A program made the translations under genes and the position numbers. The notes below the pieces were generated by a model. That model was not told the origin of the DNA. It did not search any database and saw only the letters and a list, made by a program, of their open reading frames with translations. DNA of 64,000 nucleotides. Source: JADCRZ01 sp037718865. GTDB taxonomy: Bacteria; Bacteroidota; Bacteroidia; Chitinophagales; Chitinophagaceae. The DNA is taken from contig JBBJMP010000007.1 of the NCBI GenBank assembly GCA_037718865.1, positions 124,001 to 188,000 on the forward strand, read 5' to 3'. This document shows positions 9,791 through 17,648 of this stretch, in pieces. Every line of letters starts with the position of its first letter. Position 1 is the stretch's first letter.

Positions 9791-12055
9791 ATGTTATTGG
9801 TTAGACCTTATCTAAGCATGATCCTACGTTTCTGCATATTAATCCTTGCCTTCTTTCTACATATAAATAGTTTTGCCCAAAACTTATCCCGGCCTAAAAT
9901 CGGGCTCACACTGAGTGGAGGCGGCGCAAAAGGATTAGCGCACATTGGCATTCTCAAAGCCATTGACTCGGCAGGGTTGAAAATCGATTATATTACCGGA
10001 ACCAGCATGGGAAGTATTATTGGAGGACTTTATGCCATCGGCTATTCTGCGGATTCCATCGAAAAGATGGCTCAAGCTACTGACTGGGACCTGCTACTGA
10101 GCAACCAGTCATCCCTGCGCAGTATGATCATGGAAGAAAAGGATGAGTATGGTAAATATGCTATTGAACTTCCCTGGATGAATTATACATTCAGGCTGCC
10201 AAGCGGGGTTTTAGAAAGCCAGGAACTTTGGCTCAGGCTGGCGGAATTATTCGCTCCAGTAGCCAATGTAAAAGATTTTTCACAATTCAGCATTCCCTTC
10301 AAATGTATAGGTACTGACATTTCAAACGGTGAAGCGGTGGTTATGAGTAAAGGGGAAGTGGTTACCGCGATACGTTCGAGTATGGCCATTCCTTCCGTAT
10401 TTACTGCCATTGAGTACAACGGCAGTAAGCTGGTTGACGGCGGAGTTGTAAGAAATTTTCCGGTAAGGGATGTAAAAGAAATGGGGGCTGATTTCATCAT
10501 AGGAAGCAATGTCGCCGCCGACCTTTTTCCATCAGGCAAACTATTGAATGGCTTTCAGATCTTACTACAGGTGGCCTTTTTCAGGGAAGCGGAAGACCGT
10601 AAGAATGAGGTGCCGCTTTGTAATATCTATGTACCTATTCCCATGGAAAAATTTACTATGGCCAGCTTTAGCCAGGCAAATGAACTGATACAGATTGGCC
10701 TGGAGGAAGGAAGAAAGTTGTACCCCCATTTAAAAAAAGTAAGCGATTCGCTGGATGCCATCTATGGCAAACGGGAACTGGTAAAAAACAGGCTGCCCAA
10801 ACCAAACACCGCAAAGATCTCGTCTTATGACATTACCGGACTGGAACATACTACTGCGGATTTTTTCGTCCATACCATCGACCTGACAACTAATAAATAC
10901 TACAGCGCCCTGGAGTTGTCAGGGATGGTACGCAAAGCATTTGGAACCCGCTATTACAGCCGAATTAATTACTCGCTGGTTCCGCAGGCTGACGGCAGTA
11001 CAAAAATCGTTTTTGATGTAACCGAAAATCCGCTTACGTTTTCCAAACTTGGTCTTCATTATAATGAATTTAGCGGCATCAGCATCGTTGCCAACCTCAC
11101 GAGCAGAAATTTTATTTTGCCTAATTCCAGAGATTTGGTTACCGTCAACATTGGGGAAAATTTCCGCCTTCGGGGTGAACACTTACAATATATCGGGAGG
11201 TTGAAAAATTTCGCTTTGATCCTGGGAACCCAATTTGAACAATTTGAAATTCCTACGTATAATGACCTGAAGCAGGATGGTGCTTACAAAACGAAATATT
11301 TTAACGTAGATGGGCGCTTTCAATTTTCTACCCGCAGGCATCTGACCGTCGGGTTTGGAACCCGCTTTGAATGGATCAAATTCAAACCTTCCATTACATC
11401 CCGCCTCGAGCTTAACGGAAAAAATAATTTTAGTACCAGTTATGTCTTTCTTAACCATAATTCGCTAGACAGGAGCGTTTACCCGAAAAAGGGAGTAAGA
11501 CTAAAGGCAGAAGCAGACCTGGTATTTCAACAGTACCCTAACATCGTATTTTCACTTAACGGGCAACCTCTTCATAACGGCGATTCGGCTGGAATACGTT
11601 ATGGCCGCTACAATCGTACTATGCTGAACCTGGAAAGTTTTACTCCTCTCAGCAACAGGACCGTGCTCATGCTTCAACTGCAGTCGGGAATCAATTTCAA
11701 ATACAAGCAACGTATAATGAATGAGTTTTCCATCGGCGGACTTACCCCGCTTTTCCGTAACCAGGTTACCTTTGCCGGACTGGATGAGGGAACTTTTTAT
11801 TCTACAAGCGTAGCCGCTTTCCAGGCAGGCTTAAGATACCAGCTATTTAACAATACGTACCTTATCGGTAGAGCTAATGCGCTGTTTAATAATTTAAACG
11901 GCAAAAGCGCCTTTTATACAAATCCTGATTTTCTATCCGGGTATTCGTTAACCTTTGCCTACAATTTTGCACTCGGCCCGCTGGAATTAAGCGCCATGTA
12001 CCTGGATCAATCCAAAAAGGTCAGAACTTATATAAATATTGGAATACCGTTTTAA
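9791..12055 (+). CDS. Patatin-like phospholipase with C-terminal BamA-type beta-barrel
   Basis: From the first ATG (9791) the protein has 754 residues. A signal peptide (MILRFCILILAFFLHINSFA, whose own ATG at 9818 is an alternative start) precedes a patatin domain: oxyanion loop LSGGGAKGLAHIGIL, nucleophile GTSMGS (Ser72) and the DGG motif VDGGVVRNF (Asp216). A POTRA-like linker leads to a C-terminal outer-membrane barrel of the Omp85/surface-antigen type ending in INIGIPF. The order patatin-POTRA-barrel is that of type Vd proteins such as PlpD, and such fusions are frequent in Bacteroidota. Lipase activity at the outer membrane is inferred from the intact Ser/Asp dyad. It follows the ABC-F gene on the same strand by 148 bases. 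Confidence 0.92.
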   Translation: MLLVRPYLSMILRFCILILAFFLHINSFAQNLSRPKIGLTLSGGGAKGLAHIGILKAIDSAGLKIDYITGTSMGSIIGGLYAIGYSADSIEKMAQATDWDLLLSNQSSLRSMIMEEKDEYGKYAIELPWMNYTFRLPSGVLESQELWLRLAELFAPVANVKDFSQFSIPFKCIGTDISNGEAVVMSKGEVVTAIRSSMAIPSVFTAIEYNGSKLVDGGVVRNFPVRDVKEMGADFIIGSNVAADLFPSGKLLNGFQILLQVAFFREAEDRKNEVPLCNIYVPIPMEKFTMASFSQANELIQIGLEEGRKLYPHLKKVSDSLDAIYGKRELVKNRLPKPNTAKISSYDITGLEHTTADFFVHTIDLTTNKYYSALELSGMVRKAFGTRYYSRINYSLVPQADGSTKIVFDVTENPLTFSKLGLHYNEFSGISIVANLTSRNFILPNSRDLVTVNIGENFRLRGEHLQYIGRLKNFALILGTQFEQFEIPTYNDLKQDGAYKTKYFNVDGRFQFSTRRHLTVGFGTRFEWIKFKPSITSRLELNGKNNFSTSYVFLNHNSLDRSVYPKKGVRLKAEADLVFQQYPNIVFSLNGQPLHNGDSAGIRYGRYNRTMLNLESFTPLSNRTVLMLQLQSGINFKYKQRIMNEFSIGGLTPLFRNQVTFAGLDEGTFYSTSVAAFQAGLRYQLFNNTYLIGRANALFNNLNGKSAFYTNPDFLSGYSLTFAYNFALGPLELSAMYLDQSKKVRTYINIGIPF

Positions 12056-12157
12056 GTGGTGAGTTTAATGGCTCCGATGCGGGCGCAAAAATGAGGCTGG
12101 GTTTTGTGCTAGGAGTTCTCGTGGCAGAATGTTCTCGCCAGCATTTGGGTCTTTACA

Positions 12158-12646
12158 TTATATTATTTTCATTTGTTGGACAATATCAAAAGATATACCT
12201 CCCCTTTCAGCTAGATCAATGAACTGGCTATCTAACAATCTTGGTTTTTGTCTTGCATATTGTTTATATCCTACTGATTTAAAGGTTATTTCGCCATTAG
12301 TCGTTTCAATAGTCCAATTATATTCGATTTGCTCTGCAATGTAATCAGCATTTTTTGGTTGAGTAGCATTGTCTCTGTATATACTCTCTACAGTCACATC
12401 TAACGTTAACGAATTCATGTTTAAATCATAAACGTTTCGGAAAACCAATGTGGATGGAACTATTAGAAATTTAAAATTGTTTTCATTCTCTTCAGGATCT
12501 ATCCATTTTAAAATGTAATCAATATCAAAAATTATTTCACCGTTTTCAATACCAAATGCCATAGCGTACATTTTATTATCATGCCACCCCATTTGCTCAA
12601 AATCATCGTCTGTCCAAACGGATTTTTCCAGATTAATTGTCTTCAT
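12158..12646 (-). CDS. Probable immunity protein for the RHS type-24 toxin
   Basis: The 162-residue soluble, acidic protein has no signal peptide. It starts four bases after the stop of the RHS tip gene on the same strand, the usual spacing of a cognate immunity gene. I do not recognise a named Pfam family with certainty. The N-terminal block DDFEQMGWHDNKMYAMAFG followed by IIFDIDYILKW resembles a group of small Bacteroidota proteins often found downstream of polymorphic toxins. Function is inferred from position. Its base composition is AT-rich like the toxin tip and unlike the GC-rich RHS core, consistent with tip and immunity moving together. Confidence 0.65.
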   Translation of the reverse strand: MKTINLEKSVWTDDDFEQMGWHDNKMYAMAFGIENGEIIFDIDYILKWIDPEENENNFKFLIVPSTLVFRNVYDLNMNSLTLDVTVESIYRDNATQPKNADYIAEQIEYNWTIETTNGEITFKSVGYKQYARQKPRLLDSQFIDLAERGGISFDIVQQMKII

Positions 12647-12650
12647 TATG

Positions 12651-13550
12651 TTATCTATTTACTGGCTTATTTTTACTTAAATCTGTTTTTGGTATTTCAT
12701 TAGGATTAGCTGGTCTTGCTCCTTTTGTTCCCTTTTCGTGAACATGGGGAGTTGGAACGCCATTATCAGTTTTTCCTTTCGTATCTACTCTCTTTACTTC
12801 ATCAAAACCCGATCGGTTGTGATCATTTCTTTTATAAGTAGCAGAACCTCTTTCATTACTTACCGTATGGTCGCCTGTTGCATTCGAATCAGGCTTACGA
12901 TTGTTTCTACCTCGTCCTTCTCCAGAGCCTTGCACATTCACCCGTCCATTTTGGGAAACTAGATTACCTATACCGTTTTTAGTTACATAAACGCCATGTA
13001 CTGTCATTCCTACTCCTACTGCTGCTGTAGTTGCTGTAACCTCAATGGCTAATCCACCGCTGGCAACTGTAGCGGTTGCAGATCCTGCCACCATAGAACT
13101 GCCTGAACTCGACTCGCTTATTCCACCAAGTATACTGCCAACATCCGCAACATCTAGTCCAGTATTCCAACCTTGTGCAATTTGAGGATCACTTATGGTA
13201 GTTGAAACGGAGCCTCGAATGTTACTGCCAAGTGCATTGTCTATAACTCCAACTACCACTGTTGCAGCACCGCCTACTAATTTTCTCAGAAATCCATCCC
13301 CTGGTCCGCCCGGCTCATCACCTAAAGGATCACTATATCTTATTGGATTATCATAATTGGAAGCATACGGACTCCAGCCCTCCATGTTCTCCGTCTTTGG
13401 GTCTATCTGCCACCATCTTCCAGTTTGCGGGTCTAGTTCCCGGAAGTTGGCATCATAAACACCTAAATCCAAATCATTTTCAAATTCAATCCCATTATAC
13501 TTCTTCCTATTCTCCACCCCACCCGCCGCCTTACTACTTATCCCCTCCAT
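12651..13550 (-). CDS. RHS C-terminal tip with polymorphic toxin type 24 domain (separated from core by frameshift)
   Basis: The 299-residue reading frame continues the RHS protein after a frame change. Residues 20-75 hold the end of the RHS-associated core (YNGIEFENDLDLGVYDANFR, DPQTGRWWQIDPK, YSDPLGDEPGG). A small-residue-rich linker (about 80-190) follows. The last 90 residues match the type-24 polymorphic toxin domain: NATGDHTVSNERGSATYKR, then VKRVDTKGK and the hallmark GVPTPHVHEKGTKG and RPANPNEIPK. This family is a predicted RNase-type toxin. The ATG at 13548-13550 overlaps the stop of the core frame by 13 bases, so re-initiation could still make a tip fragment. The frame runs straight into the conserved YPFG region of the core, which shows it was once one protein. 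Confidence 0.85.
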   Translation of the reverse strand: MEGISSKAAGGVENRKKYNGIEFENDLDLGVYDANFRELDPQTGRWWQIDPKTENMEGWSPYASNYDNPIRYSDPLGDEPGGPGDGFLRKLVGGAATVVVGVIDNALGSNIRGSVSTTISDPQIAQGWNTGLDVADVGSILGGISESSSGSSMVAGSATATVASGGLAIEVTATTAAVGVGMTVHGVYVTKNGIGNLVSQNGRVNVQGSGEGRGRNNRKPDSNATGDHTVSNERGSATYKRNDHNRSGFDEVKRVDTKGKTDNGVPTPHVHEKGTKGARPANPNEIPKTDLSKNKPVNR

Positions 13551-16500
13551 CGTCCGAAAGGATAGTAATGCGTTTCTTCAAGCAGCGGGCCCCTCACATG
13601 GGTGACCTGCAGATTGTCAAAGAGCACCTTGAGCTCACTTTCATTGCTCACATAAATATACAAATATCCGTTCTTAGTTATTTTTACCGGGCTGCCGGTA
13701 AACCTGTCGTGGTTCCGGTAGCCCGTGTTGTCATAATCGTTGACCCTCTCAAAGCCGCCGTCAACATAGTTCAGCTGCCCGTCAAAATGGATATAGTTCA
13801 GGTATGCCCTGGGAACAGCTGCCGGTGTCGACCGACGGGGATCATGGATAAAAGCGTTCAGGGGACCTGCCACCGCACTGCCAGCCAGTATGTCCGCACC
13901 AGGGCCTCCCTTGACGGCTGCCCCTGCTGAACTTAAGAACCCGCTCAGCAGCTCCCCCAGGACCACCGCCCCGGTACTTCCCGCACCGGCCTGTTCCACC
14001 GGCGGCATGTACACAGACTCAGCCCTGATCATCACCTCATCGCCGGCCATCACCTTTAGCACCATGCCCAGGCCTGTCTTCTCTCCCGCAGCGTTCACAA
14101 CCCGGTAGGCACGGTCCTGCAGACCGGGATGACGCTCCTTGACATCGGCAGCAAGATCTTCTACCTGACCCTCTTTGATATCATACACCTGTTGCTCCCG
14201 GGCCAGGTTCGCCTTTTCCAGACCAGCAGCCGGATAACAGTCCACTGCTTTTTGCTCCGTCAGCACCATCCTTATGTTGCCCAGGTGGTCCCTGATAAAA
14301 TAGTCATACTCCAACCTGGCCCCTTGTGTGCTGCAGGAACCCCCGCCAGCCTTCTCAAAGCGTATCCTGCCTTCTTCATGGCTGATGAACTGCAGCTCAT
14401 CATCCTGGTAGACCATCGCTCCCAGGTAAAGGGTCGTGGTTGTCTTCTGCGGGGTGACGGTCCTGTCCAGGGTTTCTTTGCTTAGCTTGTTGCCCAGGGC
14501 GTCATAGGTGTAGGTGATCCTTCCTTTTTCCCTTAGGACATCCTGCTGCAAGATGGTTATCTGCCCGGGCAGGTTCAGGTGGTTGTAGCTGATACGGCTG
14601 ATCGCTTTGTTGCGGTCACCGGTAAGGTTGCCGTTATCATCATAGCTGTAGTCATCACTGCCATCATGGTTCCCATCCCTGAAGTCGCTGCCGCCACTGC
14701 CCAGCGCTGAGCCATCCTTGACCTCCCGGAGTTTATTGCTCAAGCCACCGAGCAGGTAACTATACTCCAGCTTGTCCAGCTCTGCTCCTGGGTTTGCTGC
14801 CCTCCACCCCTGCTGGCTCATCGCTTTGATATTGCCATTGGCGTCATAAGCCGTCGTGGGATCTATCCCGTCGCCCATCCTCATGCTGAAGTTCATGGTG
14901 GCACTGCCCCAGCTGCCATTAGCTTCCCTTTGCTGGTAGTCCCCTTTGAGCAGGCGGTTGGCCTCATCATAGGCAAAATCATATTGCCTCTTCACCCCGT
15001 CACCCCTGCTCTGCCAGACCGCCCGGCTGATGTTGCCATTGAACTGCGGTTTGCCAGGGCCGCCGCCGGCTCCCGCGATCCCTTTGTCATAGCCCAGCTC
15101 CATCCCAAACCAGTGATGACTACTACTACCCTCCCTGAGGGAATGGCTGTTGACACCCCGCAGCCAGCCGCGGATGTTGTAGCCATAACTTAGTTTCTCC
15201 AGGCCATCATCGCTATGGGAAGAATGGCCCAGGGTCTTATCGCTGAGGCGCCCCAGGGCGTCATAGCCGTTTCTGACGATGACCTGTCGGGGTTTGGTAA
15301 CCGTCTCTCCCCCACGGGTGCTGATCACCGTCTTTGACAGGGTCGCTACCCTCCACAGCTCATCATAGGCCGTCTCGGTGATCACCGTATGCTCCTGGGG
15401 GTCAGTACCCCCTTTTTGTCCAACGGCGATCTGAAGCAGCACCATGCCGCTATGGCTGTACTGGGTGGTGGTCACGTCCACACCACCGGAAAGGTTAGTG
15501 CTCCCAGCCTGTATCACCCTCCCCTTATCATCATAGTAAGTGATGCTGTACAGATAATCATCCCTTCCCAGCACCTTTGTCCTTGTGCCGGTGACCAGGC
15601 CCCGAACCGAGCCGCTTTGTACCACACCTTCAGCATAAGGAAAGCTGGTGGGGGATGACGGCAGTAAATACCCCTCATGGCTGGTTGCTCTCCAGCTCCC
15701 AAAAGGGGTCGGGTACTTACCCAGCCACTCATAACCATCATAAAAACTGCGGCTCAGCTCCACGGTGGTGTAGCTGCCCGGGTAGGGATAGGATGAGCTG
15801 GCCCTGGCATGCTGCAGGTGATAGGCATGATCCTCAAAGTGCACAGGGTCGCTCAGCAGTCCTGTAGCCAGGGGCCGGTTAAGATCATCATAGTGCGTGT
15901 ACAGCCACTGGTGATCCTTTCTCAGGTTAGCGTCCTGGGTCATCACCAGCCGGTCCCGGGAGTCATGGACCATCCTTATCTGCCCTGCGCCGGGAACCTT
16001 TTTGGTGATCATGAGCCTGCGGGAGTCGTAGCTGTACTGAAAACACTGCTCCTCAAGCAGCAGCGTGGACAGCTGCCAGTTCACGGCCGGCCTGGCCAGC
16101 TCCTCCACTGCCCGCGGCTGGATCACCAGACGCAGCAGTCCCAGCTCATCATAGACGTAATAGGTGCAAAGCCACCCCTCATGGCCCGGGGAAGGGTGCC
16201 CGGAGAGCTGCACCTTCTTGAGTACCATCTTTCCTTCCTGGTCCTTATACTCGACCACCTTTTTGCGGTCTTCATCCAGGGTGAGGGTTTCGGATAACTG
16301 TCCGGGGGCATAATCGCCCTGGGCGTAGATGCTGTTCCCTGCTACCTTCCAGGACTTCACCTGGTCGGAGCCCTCCTGGACAAGATATGACATCTCCACC
16401 CCATGGCGGTCGGCCGCCAGGGCTTCGGGCTCAGAGCCGGCCCAGCTGTTGCCGGCAGCATAGGTGCTCAGGACCCGGTTCAGGGGTGAGGCTTCGTAAG

Positions 16501-16822
16501 TGGTCCTGCCGTAATAATACCTCTCGCCCTGGTCGTGTAGCTGGCGGTCGTAAAACGCCGCCTGCTCCCAGAAAGGATCCGTTTTGAAACCGCCCTGGTC
16601 GCTGCCGGAGGCAAAGGGCAGGTAGTGGTAGGTCTGCCTGCCCATCGGGTCATGGACCACCGCTGTCACCAGGTCGGTGGCAGCACCGCTGCCGGCCCTG
16701 GAGGCCTGTCTTAACACCGTCTGCAGCGGCCTTCCCAGCCCGTCGACATAAGTGGTCGACTGGCGAAGGGCGCCAACAGGCAGGGAGCCCACCAACACCG
16801 GATCCTGCAGCGGGGCCAGCAC
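13538..16822 (-). CDS. RHS-repeat core protein, DUF6443-type (interrupted at both ends)
   Basis: This 1094-residue frame is the body of a large secreted RHS/YD-repeat protein. It opens with the DUF6443 region (TTYVDGLGRPLQTVLRQAS, DPMGRQTYHYLPFAS). YD repeats follow (YDALGRLSDKTL, YDANGNIKAM, YSYDDNGNLTGD, YTYDALGNKLSKE), then the DHLGNIRMVLTEQ motif and the terminal LLEETHYYPFG, after which the frame hits a stop. Intact homologues read on into the variable tip. The coordinate 16822 is a GTG; the frame stays open to about 16960 without an ATG and clearly continues upstream (GRYDLKPGYVRSFEV), so the true N-terminus is the signal peptide in another frame. The gene is markedly GC-richer than its flanks, a usual feature of RHS cores. 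Confidence 0.88.
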   Translation of the reverse strand: MLAPLQDPVLVGSLPVGALRQSTTYVDGLGRPLQTVLRQASRAGSGAATDLVTAVVHDPMGRQTYHYLPFASGSDQGGFKTDPFWEQAAFYDRQLHDQGERYYYGRTTYEASPLNRVLSTYAAGNSWAGSEPEALAADRHGVEMSYLVQEGSDQVKSWKVAGNSIYAQGDYAPGQLSETLTLDEDRKKVVEYKDQEGKMVLKKVQLSGHPSPGHEGWLCTYYVYDELGLLRLVIQPRAVEELARPAVNWQLSTLLLEEQCFQYSYDSRRLMITKKVPGAGQIRMVHDSRDRLVMTQDANLRKDHQWLYTHYDDLNRPLATGLLSDPVHFEDHAYHLQHARASSSYPYPGSYTTVELSRSFYDGYEWLGKYPTPFGSWRATSHEGYLLPSSPTSFPYAEGVVQSGSVRGLVTGTRTKVLGRDDYLYSITYYDDKGRVIQAGSTNLSGGVDVTTTQYSHSGMVLLQIAVGQKGGTDPQEHTVITETAYDELWRVATLSKTVISTRGGETVTKPRQVIVRNGYDALGRLSDKTLGHSSHSDDGLEKLSYGYNIRGWLRGVNSHSLREGSSSHHWFGMELGYDKGIAGAGGGPGKPQFNGNISRAVWQSRGDGVKRQYDFAYDEANRLLKGDYQQREANGSWGSATMNFSMRMGDGIDPTTAYDANGNIKAMSQQGWRAANPGAELDKLEYSYLLGGLSNKLREVKDGSALGSGGSDFRDGNHDGSDDYSYDDNGNLTGDRNKAISRISYNHLNLPGQITILQQDVLREKGRITYTYDALGNKLSKETLDRTVTPQKTTTTLYLGAMVYQDDELQFISHEEGRIRFEKAGGGSCSTQGARLEYDYFIRDHLGNIRMVLTEQKAVDCYPAAGLEKANLAREQQVYDIKEGQVEDLAADVKERHPGLQDRAYRVVNAAGEKTGLGMVLKVMAGDEVMIRAESVYMPPVEQAGAGSTGAVVLGELLSGFLSSAGAAVKGGPGADILAGSAVAGPLNAFIHDPRRSTPAAVPRAYLNYIHFDGQLNYVDGGFERVNDYDNTGYRNHDRFTGSPVKITKNGYLYIYVSNESELKVLFDNLQVTHVRGPLLEETHYYPFGRWRG

Positions 16823-16848
16823 CTCAAAACTCCTGACATAACCGGGCT

Positions 16849-16950
16849 TTAAATCATACCTCCCCGGGGAGCGACCTGAGAATAGCTCACCAGGGCAGCC
16901 AGAAGGGCCCCAGACAAAAAGGGTAGCCTTAGAAGATCTTTCGTGGTCAT
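16849..16950 (-). pseudogene. Signal-peptide fragment of the RHS gene
   Basis: A 33-codon frame starting at ATG 16948-16950 encodes a clear signal peptide (MTTKDLLRLPFLSGALLAAL, then VSYSQ) and runs into a stop after a C4G4 tract at 16862-16869. Adding one base in that tract would give SQVAPPGRYDLKPG and join it to the RHS core frame. Without that base the core has no export signal. I therefore read it as the real N-terminus of the RHS gene, detached by a one-base indel. Confidence 0.75.
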
Positions 16951-17236
16951 CGTTGACAATGAATTAATGATTTAAAAACGCCCTTGTTCCGCACCTACGG
17001 AGCGGTGTTAATAAGGGGACCTTTCTTGCTACCGACCTTTAACCTCTGACGAGGTTAGGGGCTTTCTTGCTACCCAGAACCTCTGGCGCGAGTATGCCGC
17101 CTGGCCCTGTGCGGTTGGGTACTCGTGCCTCTTGCCCATCGGACTGATCATGCTGTGTGCGCGGCACGAGAACGCCAGCCACACACGCTGCGCTGAACTC
17201 CGCCCGCCAACTTGAAAGTAATACCGCTAATTTCAA
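16951..17236. repeat. GC-rich intergenic block with short palindromes and a direct repeat
   Basis: CTTTCTTGCTACC occurs twice, at 17021-17033 and 17062-17074. Between the copies is a perfect 6-bp hairpin AACCTC-TGAC-GAGGTT (17041-17056). Further right, CTCGTGCC (17122-17129) and GGCACGAG (17163-17170) form an inverted repeat with a 33-base spacer. The block shares the high GC of the RHS core. I see no convincing gene here and read it as repeat-type upstream sequence of the RHS module. Confidence 0.5.
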
Positions 17237-17648
17237 ACACTAAATCAAAATAACACCAGTGCTTTCACCCTAAAAAAAGGGTGAAATAACGGTAAGAAAA
17301 AAAAAGTTCACAGTAGCGTGGATTATTGCAAAATGACACCCCTGATTCTATCAATTTATGGAGAAGATTTCTATTGCTTAATCATCTTACATCAAAAAAA
17401 TCTGTATTTAAATCGAACTTGAATTAGAAAGTTATGACACCTGAATAGCTCACATTCTTTTGGCATTTACTTGCCATGCAAATTTATTTTATTACATTTC
17501 AGGCGCCCTCCTGTAAAAAAAAAGTTGATTGCCACCGCCTAGTTAGGCCGAACCTTATCCCTGCACAAATCAAAACCGGCTCCAGCATTTTAGAAATGCA
17601 ATCCTATTCTCTGCAATAATAATTATCAAACGCAGTTAATCAATTACT
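17237..17648. other. AT-rich intergenic region
   Basis: The 412 bases hold no open frame with protein-like content. GC content drops sharply here compared with the RHS module, which marks the right edge of the GC-rich segment near 17225. The region must hold the promoter of the beta-helix gene that starts at 17649, but I could not settle on a -7/-33 pair. Confidence 0.4.

Noticed and set aside
13262..16587. Several long plus-strand frames opposite the RHS core.
   Set aside because: They are shadows of the GC-rich RHS gene on the other strand and show no family match.
17039..17236. A 65-codon minus-strand open frame upstream of the RHS gene.
   Set aside because: Its sequence is low in protein-like pattern and overlaps the hairpins and direct repeat; GC-rich DNA yields long chance frames.
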